Both the position numbers and the translations under genes were made by a program. DNA of 64,000 bases, from contig CP136062.1 of assembly GCA_032622095.1 (NCBI GenBank), positions 164,420,875 to 164,484,874 of the forward strand. Reading direction: 5' to 3'. The notes under the pieces were generated by a model. That model was not told the origin of the DNA and did no database searches. It was given only the letters and a program-made list of their open reading frames with translations. Source of the DNA: Siphonodentalium dalli (taxonomy: Eukaryota > Mollusca > Scaphopoda > Gadilida > Siphonodentaliidae). Below, piece by piece: positions 42,880-54,183 of this stretch. Position 1 is the stretch's first letter; each line of letters begins with the position of its first letter.

Positions 42880-45800
42880 ATGAAGCACCTTGTGCCATAT
42901 TCAAATAGCGAAGGCGAACGAGATAATAGAAAGAGAATGCGACTGGATGATGATTGCTAATATTGTACCATAAAAATCTAACCGATAAATACTCGAGGAA
43001 ATTTAAAACAACATCAAAGAAATACAATGTCACATTTCAAGAGTTTCATCAGCCATTTCAAACTATTCACAGAATTTTCAAAAATCTGGAGAACAGTTTG
43101 AAAGATGAGTGTGACACAGGACCAAAAGATCAAATGAGAATTTGCATCTTTCATCCAGGGCTAGAACTAGGAATTCACGTTCCGTTCACAGAAGCAAAAG
43201 ACCTGACGGATGAGTTATTGCTTGACAACATAGAATAAGTTGCACAATCGAACAAAAATTCTAAATTCACGACGGACAGATGACATTTGATATCACTGTC
43301 ACGCACATGCCTGCAGGGACCGCAAGACATACCTTACATTATGGAGCAATCGGTGAAAAAAATCATTTTAAAACAGTGAAGAAAAGTATTCTCCTGATTC
43401 AGAACGCAGAAGGTAACATTTGTTTTGCGAGGGCTGTCGTTGGTATCTGTAATGCTGACAAAAACATATATGGCAAATTTGGTACGCCGAAAAACATCTC
43501 GACTTTTGTACCCTGTTGTTACGTCGGGTACATTGGTTACATTTTATGAGCACAAATTTAGCAACTTAGAAAGTAACCATTTGTACCCCGTGTACCCATG
43601 GGCCTGAAAGTAGTTCAGGAAATATGTTTTCTAATTTGTAACCAATGTAACAGGGTACTTTGAGATTCCTAAGAAAAAAAAATAAAAGTAACAAATGTAA
43701 CATTAACTAGTAGGTAAAGTAACCAGAAGTAACCATTTGTACCCTGTGTAGTGTGTACCCATGGGCCTGAAATTAGTTCAGAAAATATGTTTTCTAATTT
43801 GTAACCAATGTAACAGGGTACTTTGAGATTCCTAAGAAAAAAAAATAAAAGTAACAAATGTAACATTAAAGTAACCAGAAGTAACCATTTGTACCCCGTG
43901 TACCCATGGGCCTGAAATTAGTTCAGGAAATATGTTTTCTAATTTGTAACCAATATAACAAGGTACTTTGAGATTCCTAATAAAACAAAAAAAAGTAACA
44001 AATGTAACATTAACTAATAGGTAAAGTAACATTGAAGTAACCATTTGTACCCCGTGTACCCATGGGCCTGAAATTAGTTCAGGAAATATGTTTTCTAATT
44101 TGTAACCATTGTAACAGGGTACTTTGAGATTCCTAAGAGAAAAAAATAAAAGTAACAAATGTAACATTAAAGTAACCAGAAGTAACCATTTGTACCCCGT
44201 GTACCCATGGGCCTGAAAGTAGTTCAGGAAATATGTTTTCTAATTTGTAACCAATGTAACAGGGTACTTTGAGATTCCTAACAAGTAAAAAAAAAAAAAA
44301 GTAACAAATGTAACATTAAAGTAACCAGAAGTAACCATTTGTACCCCGTGTACCCATGGGCCTGAAAGTAGTTCAGGAAATATATCTTCTAAGTTTCTAA
44401 ATTTGTGCTTATAAAATGTAACCAATGTACCCGACGTAACAACAGGGTACAAAAGTTGTGTTGTTTTGCTGCGTACCAAAATTAGACATATCTAGACAAA
44501 AAAGATACCGCTGAATGGAAGCAACAATGGAAACGGATTACGAGACCAGCAAGAGTTCCACAACGGGAAGCTGTAAAGTCACTGTTGGATAAAGTGGGGA
44601 TATCACACGACACCAGTTGCGGGTTGAGGAATGCAACATTATTCAGGAACAATTATATCCGGAGTATGTTATAAAAATACATAATCAATTTGCTGACGAA
44701 GGCTTTCTTTTTCAACCACCACCAGTTGGGAAAGAAAGTAAAGTTGTTCATCTATATCTCAATGACTACCACTACGATGTGATCACATCTGTAACATGAT
44801 TCCTTGGATGTGTTTATTACTGTGAACACTGTGATGTCGAATCGGGCCACAGAGGTGATCGTTTATGTCCATACAAGTATATGTGTTTCGAGGGTCAGAT
44901 ATGTCCCTTTCAACGATGGATACACTGCATCAAATGTAAGAGGACTTTTAGAAGTAAACGATGCCTCGACAATCATTTGAAAAAATCACAAAAACAAGAC
45001 AAAACTATTTGTTATATGATACACAAATGCCAGAAATGCGGGGTTGAAATCGTCACACGAAAGGAGAAAAGACATATCTGTTCGGGAACAAACAAGTATA
45101 AATACTGTAAGGAAATCGTTCCATCAGACCGCTATGTCAAATTCAACAGTACGAAAAGGAAGAAACACAGAAAGAAGTAAAGGTACCATTCATATTCTTT
45201 TATTTTGAATGTCAAAAAGATACTGGTGTTCATATACCCAATTTTTGTGTTGCACAAACTGTTTGTGAAAATTGTATATGTAAATCCATTGATGAAATAT
45301 GCAATTCATGTGATTCTTTATTGTCAAATAGAGAATATGTTTTTTTTAAAGGTGAAAATGTATTGGAAAGATTTTGGAAATGGTTGTTTTACACCAACGC
45401 CCATAAAGGCACAACATGTATTGCTCACAATGCAATAGTCAGTTCCTCTTACATTACTTGGTGAACAATGGAAATTCAGAACCTAATGTTATTATAAATG
45501 GTGAAAAAAAATACTGAGTTTACAATGTAATGGTGTTAGAGTAATCGATTCATTGAGTTTCATCCCAATGGCACCATCTAAATTTCCAAAAACATTCGAA
45601 CTTGAAGAAATGGCTAAATGTTATTTTCCACATTGGGCAAATACACACGACTTTCAGAATTGCGTAGGACCATAATCTAGACAAAAAATACTATATCCTA
45701 AAATCATGTCTGAGGAATATAGGGATTCATTTCTGAAATGGTACGAAGCTAGGGGGGGATATTTTTGATTTCCAAAAAGAAATTCAAAAGTATTGTAAAT

Positions 45801-46940
45801 TAGATGTTGACATTTTAAGACGTGGATGTGGCAAATTCAGACTATGTATAATGGAAACTGATGAAATAGATCCATTCCGGGAAGTAATAACATTAGCTCA
45901 AACCTGTAACCTTGCATGGAGGAAAAATTCATTACCAGAGAATTCTCTAGGTATAATTTCAGACACTGGATATCTAAAAGCGTGTAAATTTTCAATGAAA
46001 GCAATTCGATGGCTACAATATATTGCTACAAAACAAAATATAAACATGAAACATGCTTTAAATGGTGGTGAAGTTAAAACAGGCACACATTGTTGATGGT
46101 TATCATGCAGAATCAAGCACAGTTTATGAAATGTATGGGTGTTTTTTCATGGCTGTCCTACTTGATATCCAGATAACAAAATTAAAACAAAATATGGACC
46201 AATTCTATTTGCATCAAGACCCAATTAAACCAAGGGAAGCATTATTTGGTGACATGACTAATGCTCTAAAATTATATCATGAAATAGAACCAAAATCTAA
46301 ACAGGAAATAAAATATATTGATATATGCAGTTTGTATCCTAGTGTGAATAAATATAGGGAGTACCCTGTTGCCCATCCTACAATTCTAAGTCAGGAACAA
46401 ATAGGAGACATCAGAAAATGAAAATGGGAAGTGTAGTCATAAAATTGAACAGCGTGCCTTAGTTGGAGTTTGGACGCATGTAGAATTATTCAAAGCAATA
46501 GAATTGGGCTACCAAATTCTGGAGGTGTATCAAGTCTGGCATTGGACTGAGTGGTCGGACAAGGTATACAGATATTACATTGATAAATCCCTCAAAATTA
46601 AACAAGAAGCAAGTGGATATCCAAATTCTGTTAAAAGTGAAGAAGATAAAGATAAATACATTAAAGATTATTATGAGGTTAAAGTTATAAAACTTGAAGA
46701 AGAAAAAATCGAAAAAAAACCAGGACTCCACCAGTGTGCAAAATTAATGATAAATTGCATATGGGGAAAAATGTACAAAATATTCTTACTAAAACGGAAT
46801 ATATCTCATAACCATCCAGATATTTTGAACTACTAACTGATAAAAATATCACCGTCAAAGCAGTTGAAATTTTTTAACATGATAAATTCATATTATTCAA
46901 CTATAAAAACAAAACTGACATTATAGAACCACATCCATCT
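42880..46940 (+). pseudogene. Decayed type-B DNA polymerase (Maverick/Polinton-like)
   Basis: Segments in changing frames follow the order of a protein-primed-type PolB. An N-terminal region has KKSILLIQNAEGNICFARA. A Cys/His-rich domain (CPFQRWIHCIKCKRTF, KCQKCGVEIV) follows. Exonuclease blocks are FFYFECQKDTG (the usual Asp is Tyr), VIDSLSFIPM and YCKLDVDILR. The polymerase block is IDICSLYPSVNKY, followed by LKIKQEASGYP and AKLMINCIWGKM. Text ends before any DTDS motif. A foldback element (43480-44478) interrupts it. Stops include TGA at 44797 and 45462, and there are frameshifts near 45150 and 46070. It is clearly inactive. No integrase, ATPase or capsid gene was seen nearby. Confidence 0.75.
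43480..44478. mobile_element. Foldback element with six tandem units, in PolB
   Basis: The 999-bp element is flanked by AAATT (43475-43479 and 44479-44483). Inverted ends of about 95 bp begin TGGTACGC and share gttgttacgtcgggtacatt. Between them lie about six 150-bp units, each with aagtaaccatttgtacc, catgggcctgaaa.tagttc and ttctaatttgtaacca. There is no coding capacity. Confidence 0.8.
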
Positions 46941-46969
46941 GCCTAGACCCTATTGAGTCACAATACATG

Positions 46970-47597
46970 ATATACATCTGTATTGAGACTCTACTTCCGT
47001 ACTATCAGTGTCCATCTGAAGCGCATACCTTTTCTATTTACAGGCGATAAAGGACTCCTGGTGCCAGATTCTGCTTGGTTCTCTTCTTATGGTGACAATA
47101 AAGACAAGATTCCACCAAAAGTTCCGAAATCCGTACCTTGTTGTGCTAAATAAAAGACATTTATCATTTGTAAAAAAATTTGCGCAAACACAATTTATTT
47201 CCTGGTTACGTTCGTTTGACTTTCTGTTCCAGCATGTCAAATTGTTGTCAAGCGCAGTGCCATCGTACAAATTTCACCGGATATCGGAGATACTATATAC
47301 CGAGACCAACCAATAACAAACGATAACTACCGAGAACAAGTCTAAATTTGATAATTAAGTCATAATAATGTTTAATTATAGTGAATGTATCAGTCTTAAG
47401 TGGATATTATACCATGTTTGACATTTAAAATGACATATATTATGGGTATACCGATAACTTGAAACATCAATTGAATTCTTTATTCTCATCACAATGCATA
47501 CACAAATATAATATAATGCATACATAAATAAACATGTTTAATGATTTGCCCGGAAACCTGAATTATTATGAATAGCCAGGTTTATTAGATATATATA
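46970..47597. repeat. Left arm of large palindrome
   Basis: About 600 bp, nearly identical as reverse complement to 48373-48990. It runs from coding sequence related to the small membrane ORF through its 3' flank to aacctgaattattatgaata and caggtttattagatatat. Similarity weakens toward 46970. Confidence 0.8.
47000..47153 (+). pseudogene. Decayed copy of the small membrane protein ORF
   Basis: The frame reads KRIPFLFTGDKGLLVPDSAW and ends PPKVPKSVPCCAK with a TAA overlapped by AATAAA (47148-47155). It corresponds to the C-terminal two thirds of the ORF at 48810-49043. The N-terminal part and start are lost. A cttttctatttacag string before gcgataaagg could act as an acceptor but is probably coincidental, because the right arm is open across the site. 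Confidence 0.5.
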
Positions 47598-47763
47598 GAA
47601 TATATATATTATATAATATAGATTATATCATATTTGTTATATATGGTATATATATTATATATATATTATATATATCATATATATATTATATTATAATATA
47701 TATATATTAATATAATATACATGTTATATAATATATATTATATAATATATATTATATATATAT

Positions 47764-47817
<54 letters not shown>
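47598..47817. repeat. (TA)n-rich loop, left
   Basis: Almost only A and T, ending in a pure TA run at 47766-47817. It likely varies between individuals and is prone to assembly error. Confidence 0.85.
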
Positions 47818-47818
<1 letters not shown>

Positions 47819-48184
47819 CTAGCAGGTGGACCCGACTTCGTCCGGGCTGTTTCCCCTCTGCTTTTCGGCGAATTGTGCGATTTGACCTTGAATTGTCAAT
47901 TTTTAAGGTCAGGTGGGGTCACGATTTGACCCGTCCAAAACACTGCCCGGACAAAAGTACCCGACAAAAGTACTCGTAGAAATCCGTCTGATTTTACCCG
48001 ATTTGACCTTGAATTAACCCTTTTGAAGGTCAAGGTTAGGTCGGGATTACGTTTGACCCGTCCAAAACAATCCCCGGAAATAAATACCCTTAAGTATCAA
48101 ATTTCGTCAAAATCTGTCGGGCAGTTTTCCAGGCCAAAGCTAACACACACATACAGGCAGAAGTCCCAACCCCAAATATATAGT
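47818..48184 (+). mobile_element. ACTAG..GGTGGACCCG-type element, copy 2
   Basis: It begins actagcaggtggacccgact and contains two tttgaccttgaat...aaggtca units and acccgtccaaaaca twice, as in 21395-22007. It ends acacacatacaggcagaagt before TA-rich DNA. Confidence 0.65.
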
Positions 48185-48192
48185 TGATATAT

Positions 48193-48241
<49 letters not shown>

Positions 48242-48372
48242 TATATATAATATGTATAATATAATATATATATATAATATATATATTTATGTCATATGTA
48301 AAAACATATATAACATATTTAACATATATAATATAATATATATTATATTATATATATATATATTATATATAT
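48185..48372. repeat. (TA)n-rich loop, right
   Basis: AT-only sequence completing the palindrome loop. Confidence 0.85.
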
Positions 48373-48990
48373 ATCTAATAAACCTGGCTATTCATTATAA
48401 TTCAGGTATCCTGACAAATCATTAAATATGTTTATTAATGTATGCATTATATTATATTTGTGTATGCATTAAATGGGTGATGAGAATAAAGATTTTAAAT
48501 GATGTTTCAAGTTATCGGATACCCATAATATGTCATTTTAAATGTCAAATATGATATAATATCCACTCAAGACTGATACATTCACTATAATTAAACATTA
48601 TTATGACTTAATTATCACATTTAGACTTGTTCTCGGTAGTTAGCGTTTGTTATTGGTTGGTCTCGGTATATAGTATCTCCGATATCCGGTGCAATTTGAA
48701 CGATGGCACTGCGCATGACAACAATTTGACATGCTGGAACAGAAAGTCAAACGAACGTAACCAGGAAATAAATTGTGTTTGCGCAAAATTGACAAATGAC
48801 AAATGTCTTTTATTTAGCACAACAAGGTGTGGATTTCGGAACTTTTGGTGGAATCTTGTCTCTATTGTCACCATAAGAAGAGAACCAAGCAGAATCTGGC
48901 GCCAGGAGTCCTTTATCGCATGTAAATAGAAACGGTATGAGCCTCAGATAGAAAATGTACACACCCAAGCCGAAACTCAAAATAGTGTAA
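48373..48990. repeat. Right arm of large palindrome
   Basis: Inverted copy of 46970-47597. The ORF in this arm is complete, so it is the better preserved one. Confidence 0.8.
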
Positions 48991-49043
48991 ATCTTTCGAG
49001 TTTCCCCGGAACTACCATCTGCCATGTGCAGTCGTATAAGCAT
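48810..49043 (-). CDS. Small single-span membrane protein, 77 (or 71) aa
   Basis: The intronless minus-strand ORF starts at 49043 (MLIRLH) or, in better context (cacATGg), at 49025 (MADGSSGETRKIY). An in-frame TAG lies ten codons upstream. Residues 12-34 of the shorter form are hydrophobic (YTILSFGLGVYIFYL onward), a probable membrane span. The tail KIPPKVPKSTPCCAK is polar with two cysteines. The stop is overlapped by AATAAA. I do not recognise the family. The partial copy in the left arm shares the frame with mostly conservative changes, which suggests real coding history. Confidence 0.45.
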   Translation of the reverse strand: MLIRLHMADGSSGETRKIYTILSFGLGVYIFYLRLIPFLFTCDKGLLAPDSAWFSSYGDNRDKIPPKVPKSTPCCAK

Positions 49044-49974
49044 GTTTGTTAAGTAAATACCATTACATACCTAACTTCAGTACATAGTCCATTCAAAATC
49101 CATTTTATAGAATATGAACATCAAGAAATATTGTAATTCAATCACCATACGTAACTTTCCCAAGCAGTGTTTTGTCGACGCGGACTCAAAATGCCAAAAT
49201 ATCAATACCGAAGATATGGGTCAATCTTGTAATTTTACCTCTTATTCACTGTCTGCATGATGTCTGGCATGAGAACAGCCAACTCACCTATCATAATAAC
49301 AATAGGACTTACTCAGTCTATCAAATGTAACAAAATCTAGATCACCACGTGGTCACAAAAGGAATGCAGTATTATCGATTTTTCTGATATTCTATTTTTA
49401 TATTTTAGCCCTGATACAACTTTAAAATAGAGAGAGTAAGGTATAGGATACGCGTATGTTCCAGACTAACTTATGAATATCCATGTTCTTCCTAAATCCG
49501 AACTTTACCTATCTGATTAAGATAGAATAATAGTAGTGGTCCTTAAGTTAAGTAATACATGAGTAAATTACATTTGAAGATATTTTCAAAATTTCAAACC
49601 AATTCGTTTAAAAAAGAAAAAACAATTTCTTTCTTCGATTTCTCGTCTGAAGTTTCATGACTCAAAGAAATATGATCTCAGGTGACTGTAATAACACATA
49701 CACAATGTTGAACCGGACCCAGGGCGGTCGCTCATAACCTCAACCATGGAGGTTTCGTATCGGATTTCACTTAATTTTGTTTTGTTTTTGTTATATATTC
49801 AGTATGTTTGTATGTCAGTATGCATGATCTGTATGGTTGATTCTTATTCCAGTGGCGTAATATATTATTGTGCTGTATTTTCTAAATATATATATATGAT
49901 CTCCTATGTACTTCTATGTCGATGTTTCGGTAGTCTGCATGCTAGTTGTCGATTATGTCTATAAATATACTGTC
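49044..49974. other. No gene seen
   Basis: Possible upstream region of the small minus-strand ORF. An ORF at 49746-49964 is hydrophobic and unrecognised. Confidence 0.35.
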
Positions 49975-51925
49975 TTCAAATTGCCGAAGTCTCAATCAGT
50001 CAGAGAAACGACGCTACGTGTTCCGATAGTTACAAGCACAAAATGCCTCAATATACTGTCTACAAGACACACATTTCACAAAAGATATGGAAAGATACAT
50101 TTCTTCAGAATGGGGTTTCAAAACAATATTGGCACCCTTCTCATCGCAATCGCGTGGTGTGGCAATTCTATTTAGCCAGAACCTCGACTTTCAAATACAC
50201 AATTCTATCAAAGATTAATCTGGAAACTTTATAATAATCGATGTAACCATAGACAAATTGAGAATGACTTTAGTTAACATATATGGCCCAAACGAAGATA
50301 ACCCTGAATTTTACAAACAGCTGAAAACTAAGATTATTAACATTGGTAACACCCAAATAATAATATGTGGTGATTGGAATATGGTACAAAATCAGTCCGC
50401 TGATACTTTAAATTATAAACATATTAACAACCCCCGGGCTAAAGAAGCGGTGGGCGACCTTGTCGACAGACTCGAACTGGTGGATGCTTGGAGAGTTAAC
50501 AACAAAGACAAAAAACGATATACATGGAGAAAACAATCTCCAATAAAAATGGCTAGACTAGATTACTTTATGATATCTGAAGATCTTCTAAGCTAAGCGA
50601 TATATTACCGGGATACCGCTCTGATCATTCCATAATATCACTCACATTGAAATGAAATACAATTGTGAGAGGTCGAGGTTATTGGAAATTTAACACCTCC
50701 TTACTTCGTGACAATGAGTATGCAGTATTAGTACATTCTATTATAGAAAGAAATAAACTAAGATACGATTATAAACTGAATATATGTAAAGAAAATACAA
50801 GTAATGTTACTTGTAAAATTAGTAAACGCCTATTTTTAGACACCCTCTTATTGGCTATAAGAGGTGAAACAATAAATTTCGCAGCAAAACGAAAAAGGGA
50901 ACGCAAAAAGAAAGAGGACGAATTAAACAAAACTAAAGTAAAATTGGAAACAACGGTCGATAACAAGGACCAATGTTTAACAGAAAGAAATGAATTATTG
51001 AAAAAAAATACAAAAAATAGACTCGGAGCTCTATGAAATTAGAAAAGAAGATACAAGGGGGCAATGATAAGATCTAGAGCCAGGTGGATTGAAAACGGAG
51101 AAAACCCCACAAAATATTTCTTGAATCTCGAAAAGCGCAATTGCATTTCTAAAACTCTATCGATGCTCACCGATTCCACTGGTAAAAACATTGATAATCA
51201 GTCCGACATAACGAACGAAGCAAGAACATTTTACAGTACTTTATATGCATCTAAAAAAATAAACGATTTTGATATTAGCACTATCCTCAGTGAAGAAACT
51301 TATCCAGTGTTAACAAACGATACTGTAAATAGCATAGAAGGGCCAATAACTCTAAACGAACTAACAAACGCATTGCAAAGATCACAAAATGATAAGAGCA
51401 GCGGTCTGGATGGATTTCCGTATGAGTTTTGGAAAATAAATTGGCAAAACTTAGGTCTAATTCTTTATGAGTCCCTTCGTAAAGCATTTGATACTGGTGA
51501 ATTATCCATAACCCAAAAACAAGGACTTATTACTCTTCTTCCGAAAAAAAGATAAAGAGAGACATCTTTTAAAGAACTGGCGTCCGATATCTCTGTTAAA
51601 TATAACATATAAACTAGCTTCCTCTTGTATAGCTGAACGAATGAAAAATGTTCTACCCGATATAATCAAGCCATGATCAAACTGGTTTCTTAAAAAATCG
51701 GTATATTGGAGACAACACTAGATTAATTTATGATATTATCCATAAGACAAAATTAGCTGATAAACATGGTCTTCTGCTCCTGCTAGATTTTGAAAAGGCA
51801 TTTGACTCAGTATCATGGAAATTTATAAATAAATGCCTTGACCTTTTTAACTTTGGTGATGACATAAAAAAAATGGATTTATACTTTCTACACAAATATC
51901 AACTCATTTATTCTGATAAGTGTTG
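49975..51925 (+). pseudogene. L1/Tx1-like LINE ORF2 fragment
   Basis: Endonuclease sequence is readable in shifted frames from KRRYVFR and CLQDTHFTKDMERYI through MTLVNIYGPNEDNPEFY, ICGDWNMVQNQ and RLDYFMISEDLLS. A linker rich in Lys/Glu follows, then RARWIENGENPTKYFLNLEK, SSGLDGFPYEFWK, NWRPISLLNITYKLAS and LLLDFEKAFDSVSWKFI. These are L1/Tx1-type blocks, distinct from the CR1/L2-like LINEs in the rest of the window. There are several stops and frameshifts, and the element ends in mid reverse transcriptase near 51925. Confidence 0.85.
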
Positions 51926-52462
51926 AAATATTTTGATAAAAGATCAGCAGGAAGTTGAATATTGAATGAGTCGTCTGGCAGCCTGACCTCTGCGCAGAAA
52001 GCAAGTAACTCTGAAAGATAGAGTTTTCCCCCTTGCTACGCTATTGGGACCGAATATTGGCCACGTTTATGATGGTTATTTGAAGTTTTATTGTCTATCA
52101 TCCATTGCGGTACAAATACAACCTCTAATTAGTCAGCGGAATAAGTGAATCAGGACTTTCTGTGTTAGTTTGGAAGATCAATTTATCTTATTGTTCCGAT
52201 TGAATTTCCATTCCTTATTTTTATATGAATAGGATATGTAGTTCTGCATGTTGTTAAAAATTAGAAACCCAAGCTTACTATGAGCAGAAAAAAATAAAAA
52301 AAATAAAAGCCTCGCGCCAACATTGATTTAAAAAAACATTGCCTGAGAATCAAATATCTTTTTTTGTTTGGCTAACAAATATTCCCTTTAAACCTAGTTA
52401 CGAAGAAGGCACTTCTCCCAAATCGATACATCTAAGTTAATGCCTGCAAATTCAAATCTTAC
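51926..52462. other. No gene seen
   Basis: AT-rich sequence. The next exon of the minus-strand ubiquitin-like gene may lie here or beyond the L1 fragment, but none was recognised. Confidence 0.3.
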
Positions 52463-52658
52463 TTGAGGTATCCATTTGAGTATCTGGAATGAGTTTGACC
52501 ATTGTTTGGTCTCCACTAGATATGGACATATGGATTTTTAACTCTTTAGAAGGGAATCCCATACGTATCTTCTGTTGATCCGGGGGAACTTTCACAGCAT
52601 CCATTATCAGTTGTTGACGGTCGTGGTAGGTGACGTTATTTGGAAGTTTTGGCATTAC
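52463..52658 (-). CDS. Exon of a ubiquitin-like domain (OTU1/VCIP135-type)
   Basis: Read on the minus strand, an acceptor (gcattgtag) opens VMPKLPNNVTYHDRQQLIM, then KVPPDQQKIRMGFPSKEL and ISSGDQTMVKLIPDT, and a donor gtaaga closes it. The pattern PPxQQKIRxGFPxxEL followed by SGD is that of ubiquitin-like domains in deubiquitinases such as OTU1/YOD1 or VCIP135 (family assignment from memory). Phase 0 in, phase 1 out. The companion upstream exon is at 54075-54183. Confidence 0.5.
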
Positions 52659-53689
52659 CTACAATGCATTTCAAAAAGATGTTGAAAAATTAGAAAATAC
52701 AGGGGGAATACAATAGGATCCTGCGAATATTCCAGATTTGATGCGATGCCGACATCAGTGACCAGATTCAAGGTCAATACATAATCGGCCAGCTGTTTCG
52801 CGAGTTTTTAATTAACATAATTTGGTGCCATTGTCTCGTTTTGTCATGCTGAATTTTCTGCTTGATTTCGTCATTTTCTCGTTGGTAGTTAGGAAATTTC
52901 CCCGTTGTAATTTTACCTGATAGCGTTTCGATGAATGGCAACAAGCCATAATTCCGACTAAATCCTGAAAAATTACCCATAATTCTTCTGTGGTTAAGGT
53001 GTCGATTATTTAGGGCATTACTGTATATGCAGTACTAAGCTTTTCTTCTCATGGGTCTTCAACCCTTTAACCCTTCCATAACTGGAGCTTCCTGAAATTT
53101 TGCGAAAAACATGTGCCAAAGCATTCTCTTATATATAAGAATAGATTGTCTTTAAAAAATTACTTTGGCCATGTAAGCCAGTGCATTCTCTTACAAATGC
53201 AAGTCTCCCTCTGGCACATGATCCATAATGCTGCACCAGCACAGCTCATGTCACGAAAGGGTTAAATGAGTTTTGTATCCTCATAAATGTTTTTGTGACT
53301 TTTGAACTGAACACTCCATCCACACAAAAATGAAAGCACTGGTGTTTCCTGAATTTTTACGAAAACCCTGTGCCAATTCATTCTCTTATATATTTAAAAC
53401 TAAGAATTGCCTTTTCTTTAAATCCAACTTTGTATGATTCCACATACAAATACAATGAATAATTCCAAATACAAATACAACGTATCCTGACAAATGGTGA
53501 ACAATTTATTTGCCATGATTTTTATTTAAAAATACATAAGATCAAGTTTCTGAATTTTTTATGTTTCAAAGCTGTTCAACACCAATGTAATTTTCTTCAG
53601 TGGATGGAGTAGCTGTTTCAAACCCTACATATTATGGACTTGTTCGGGTGAATGAAATTGATAAGTTAGTACTCAGGTGCTATGCCAAC
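52659..53689. other. Probable intron, no gene seen
   Basis: Between the two ubiquitin-like exons. It contains a repeated catgtgcca/cattctcttatatat motif near 53110, 53170 and 53370, of unknown nature. Confidence 0.35.
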
Positions 53690-54060
53690 CTGTGGAATGT
53701 AGCATTCTACTAACACTGCCGAAAATTTCAAAGAAATCGACCATACCATAAACATCGTCTGAACTATGCCCAATTGTAAGTATTTACATCCCGATTCGGG
53801 ATGCAACTATCAGCGATAATCTAACATAAACGATTTCGCACTCGAGAGTCATTGCATTTAATTAATGTATAACAATGACGGTGTGTATCGTCAATTTGGA
53901 TTACTATGCATAACAATTAACTATTTTGAGCAAGATTATTCTCAATTTCTATTTGACCTCCTTACCAGAGTGTTTCACAACACTTTAATATATTTAGAGC
54001 AGTATAACATGAATCTTCATATAATAAAAGTTAACTTCAAGTTTTTAAGCTGTTTGTTAA
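53690..54060 (+). repeat. Dispersed 400-bp repeat, copy 2
   Basis: Same repeat and orientation as 18905-19320, beginning gaatgtagcattctactaac. Confidence 0.6.
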
Positions 54061-54074
54061 CAACATAATACATA

Positions 54075-54183
54075 CCTGTTTTCGATCAGAGGTAGCCAAT
54101 CTAACTCGTTTTTCGTTGCTAGGAATAGGTTCAGGAGCTGGAGGCTGAATTGAGATTGATGACACAGCATTATCACTAGCAGA
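54075..54183 (-). pseudogene. Upstream ubiquitin-like exon with a one-base frameshift
   Basis: Read on the minus strand it lies between acceptor tttgttttag and donor gtatgt. The first part reads SASDNAVSSISIQPPAPEP, a typical linker. After a TAG created by one extra base, the other frame reads SNEKRVRLATSDRKQ. That joins in phase 0 to VMPKLPNNVTY of the exon at 52658, as expected for the first strands of a ubiquitin-like fold. It may be a decayed gene, a rare allele or a sequencing error. Confidence 0.45.

Noticed and set aside
43368-44479. Minus ORFs of 60-111 codons over the PolB interruption.
   Set aside because: They are translations of the 150-bp tandem units of the foldback element.
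45205-45438. 77-codon plus ORF inside the polymerase region.
   Set aside because: It is out of frame with the readable exonuclease segment covering the same bases.
47034-47316. ORFs on both strands of the palindrome arm (47034-47270 minus, 47089-47316 plus).
   Set aside because: They overlap the frame shared with the 48810-49043 ORF and lack independent support; they recur in the other arm only because the arms are copies.
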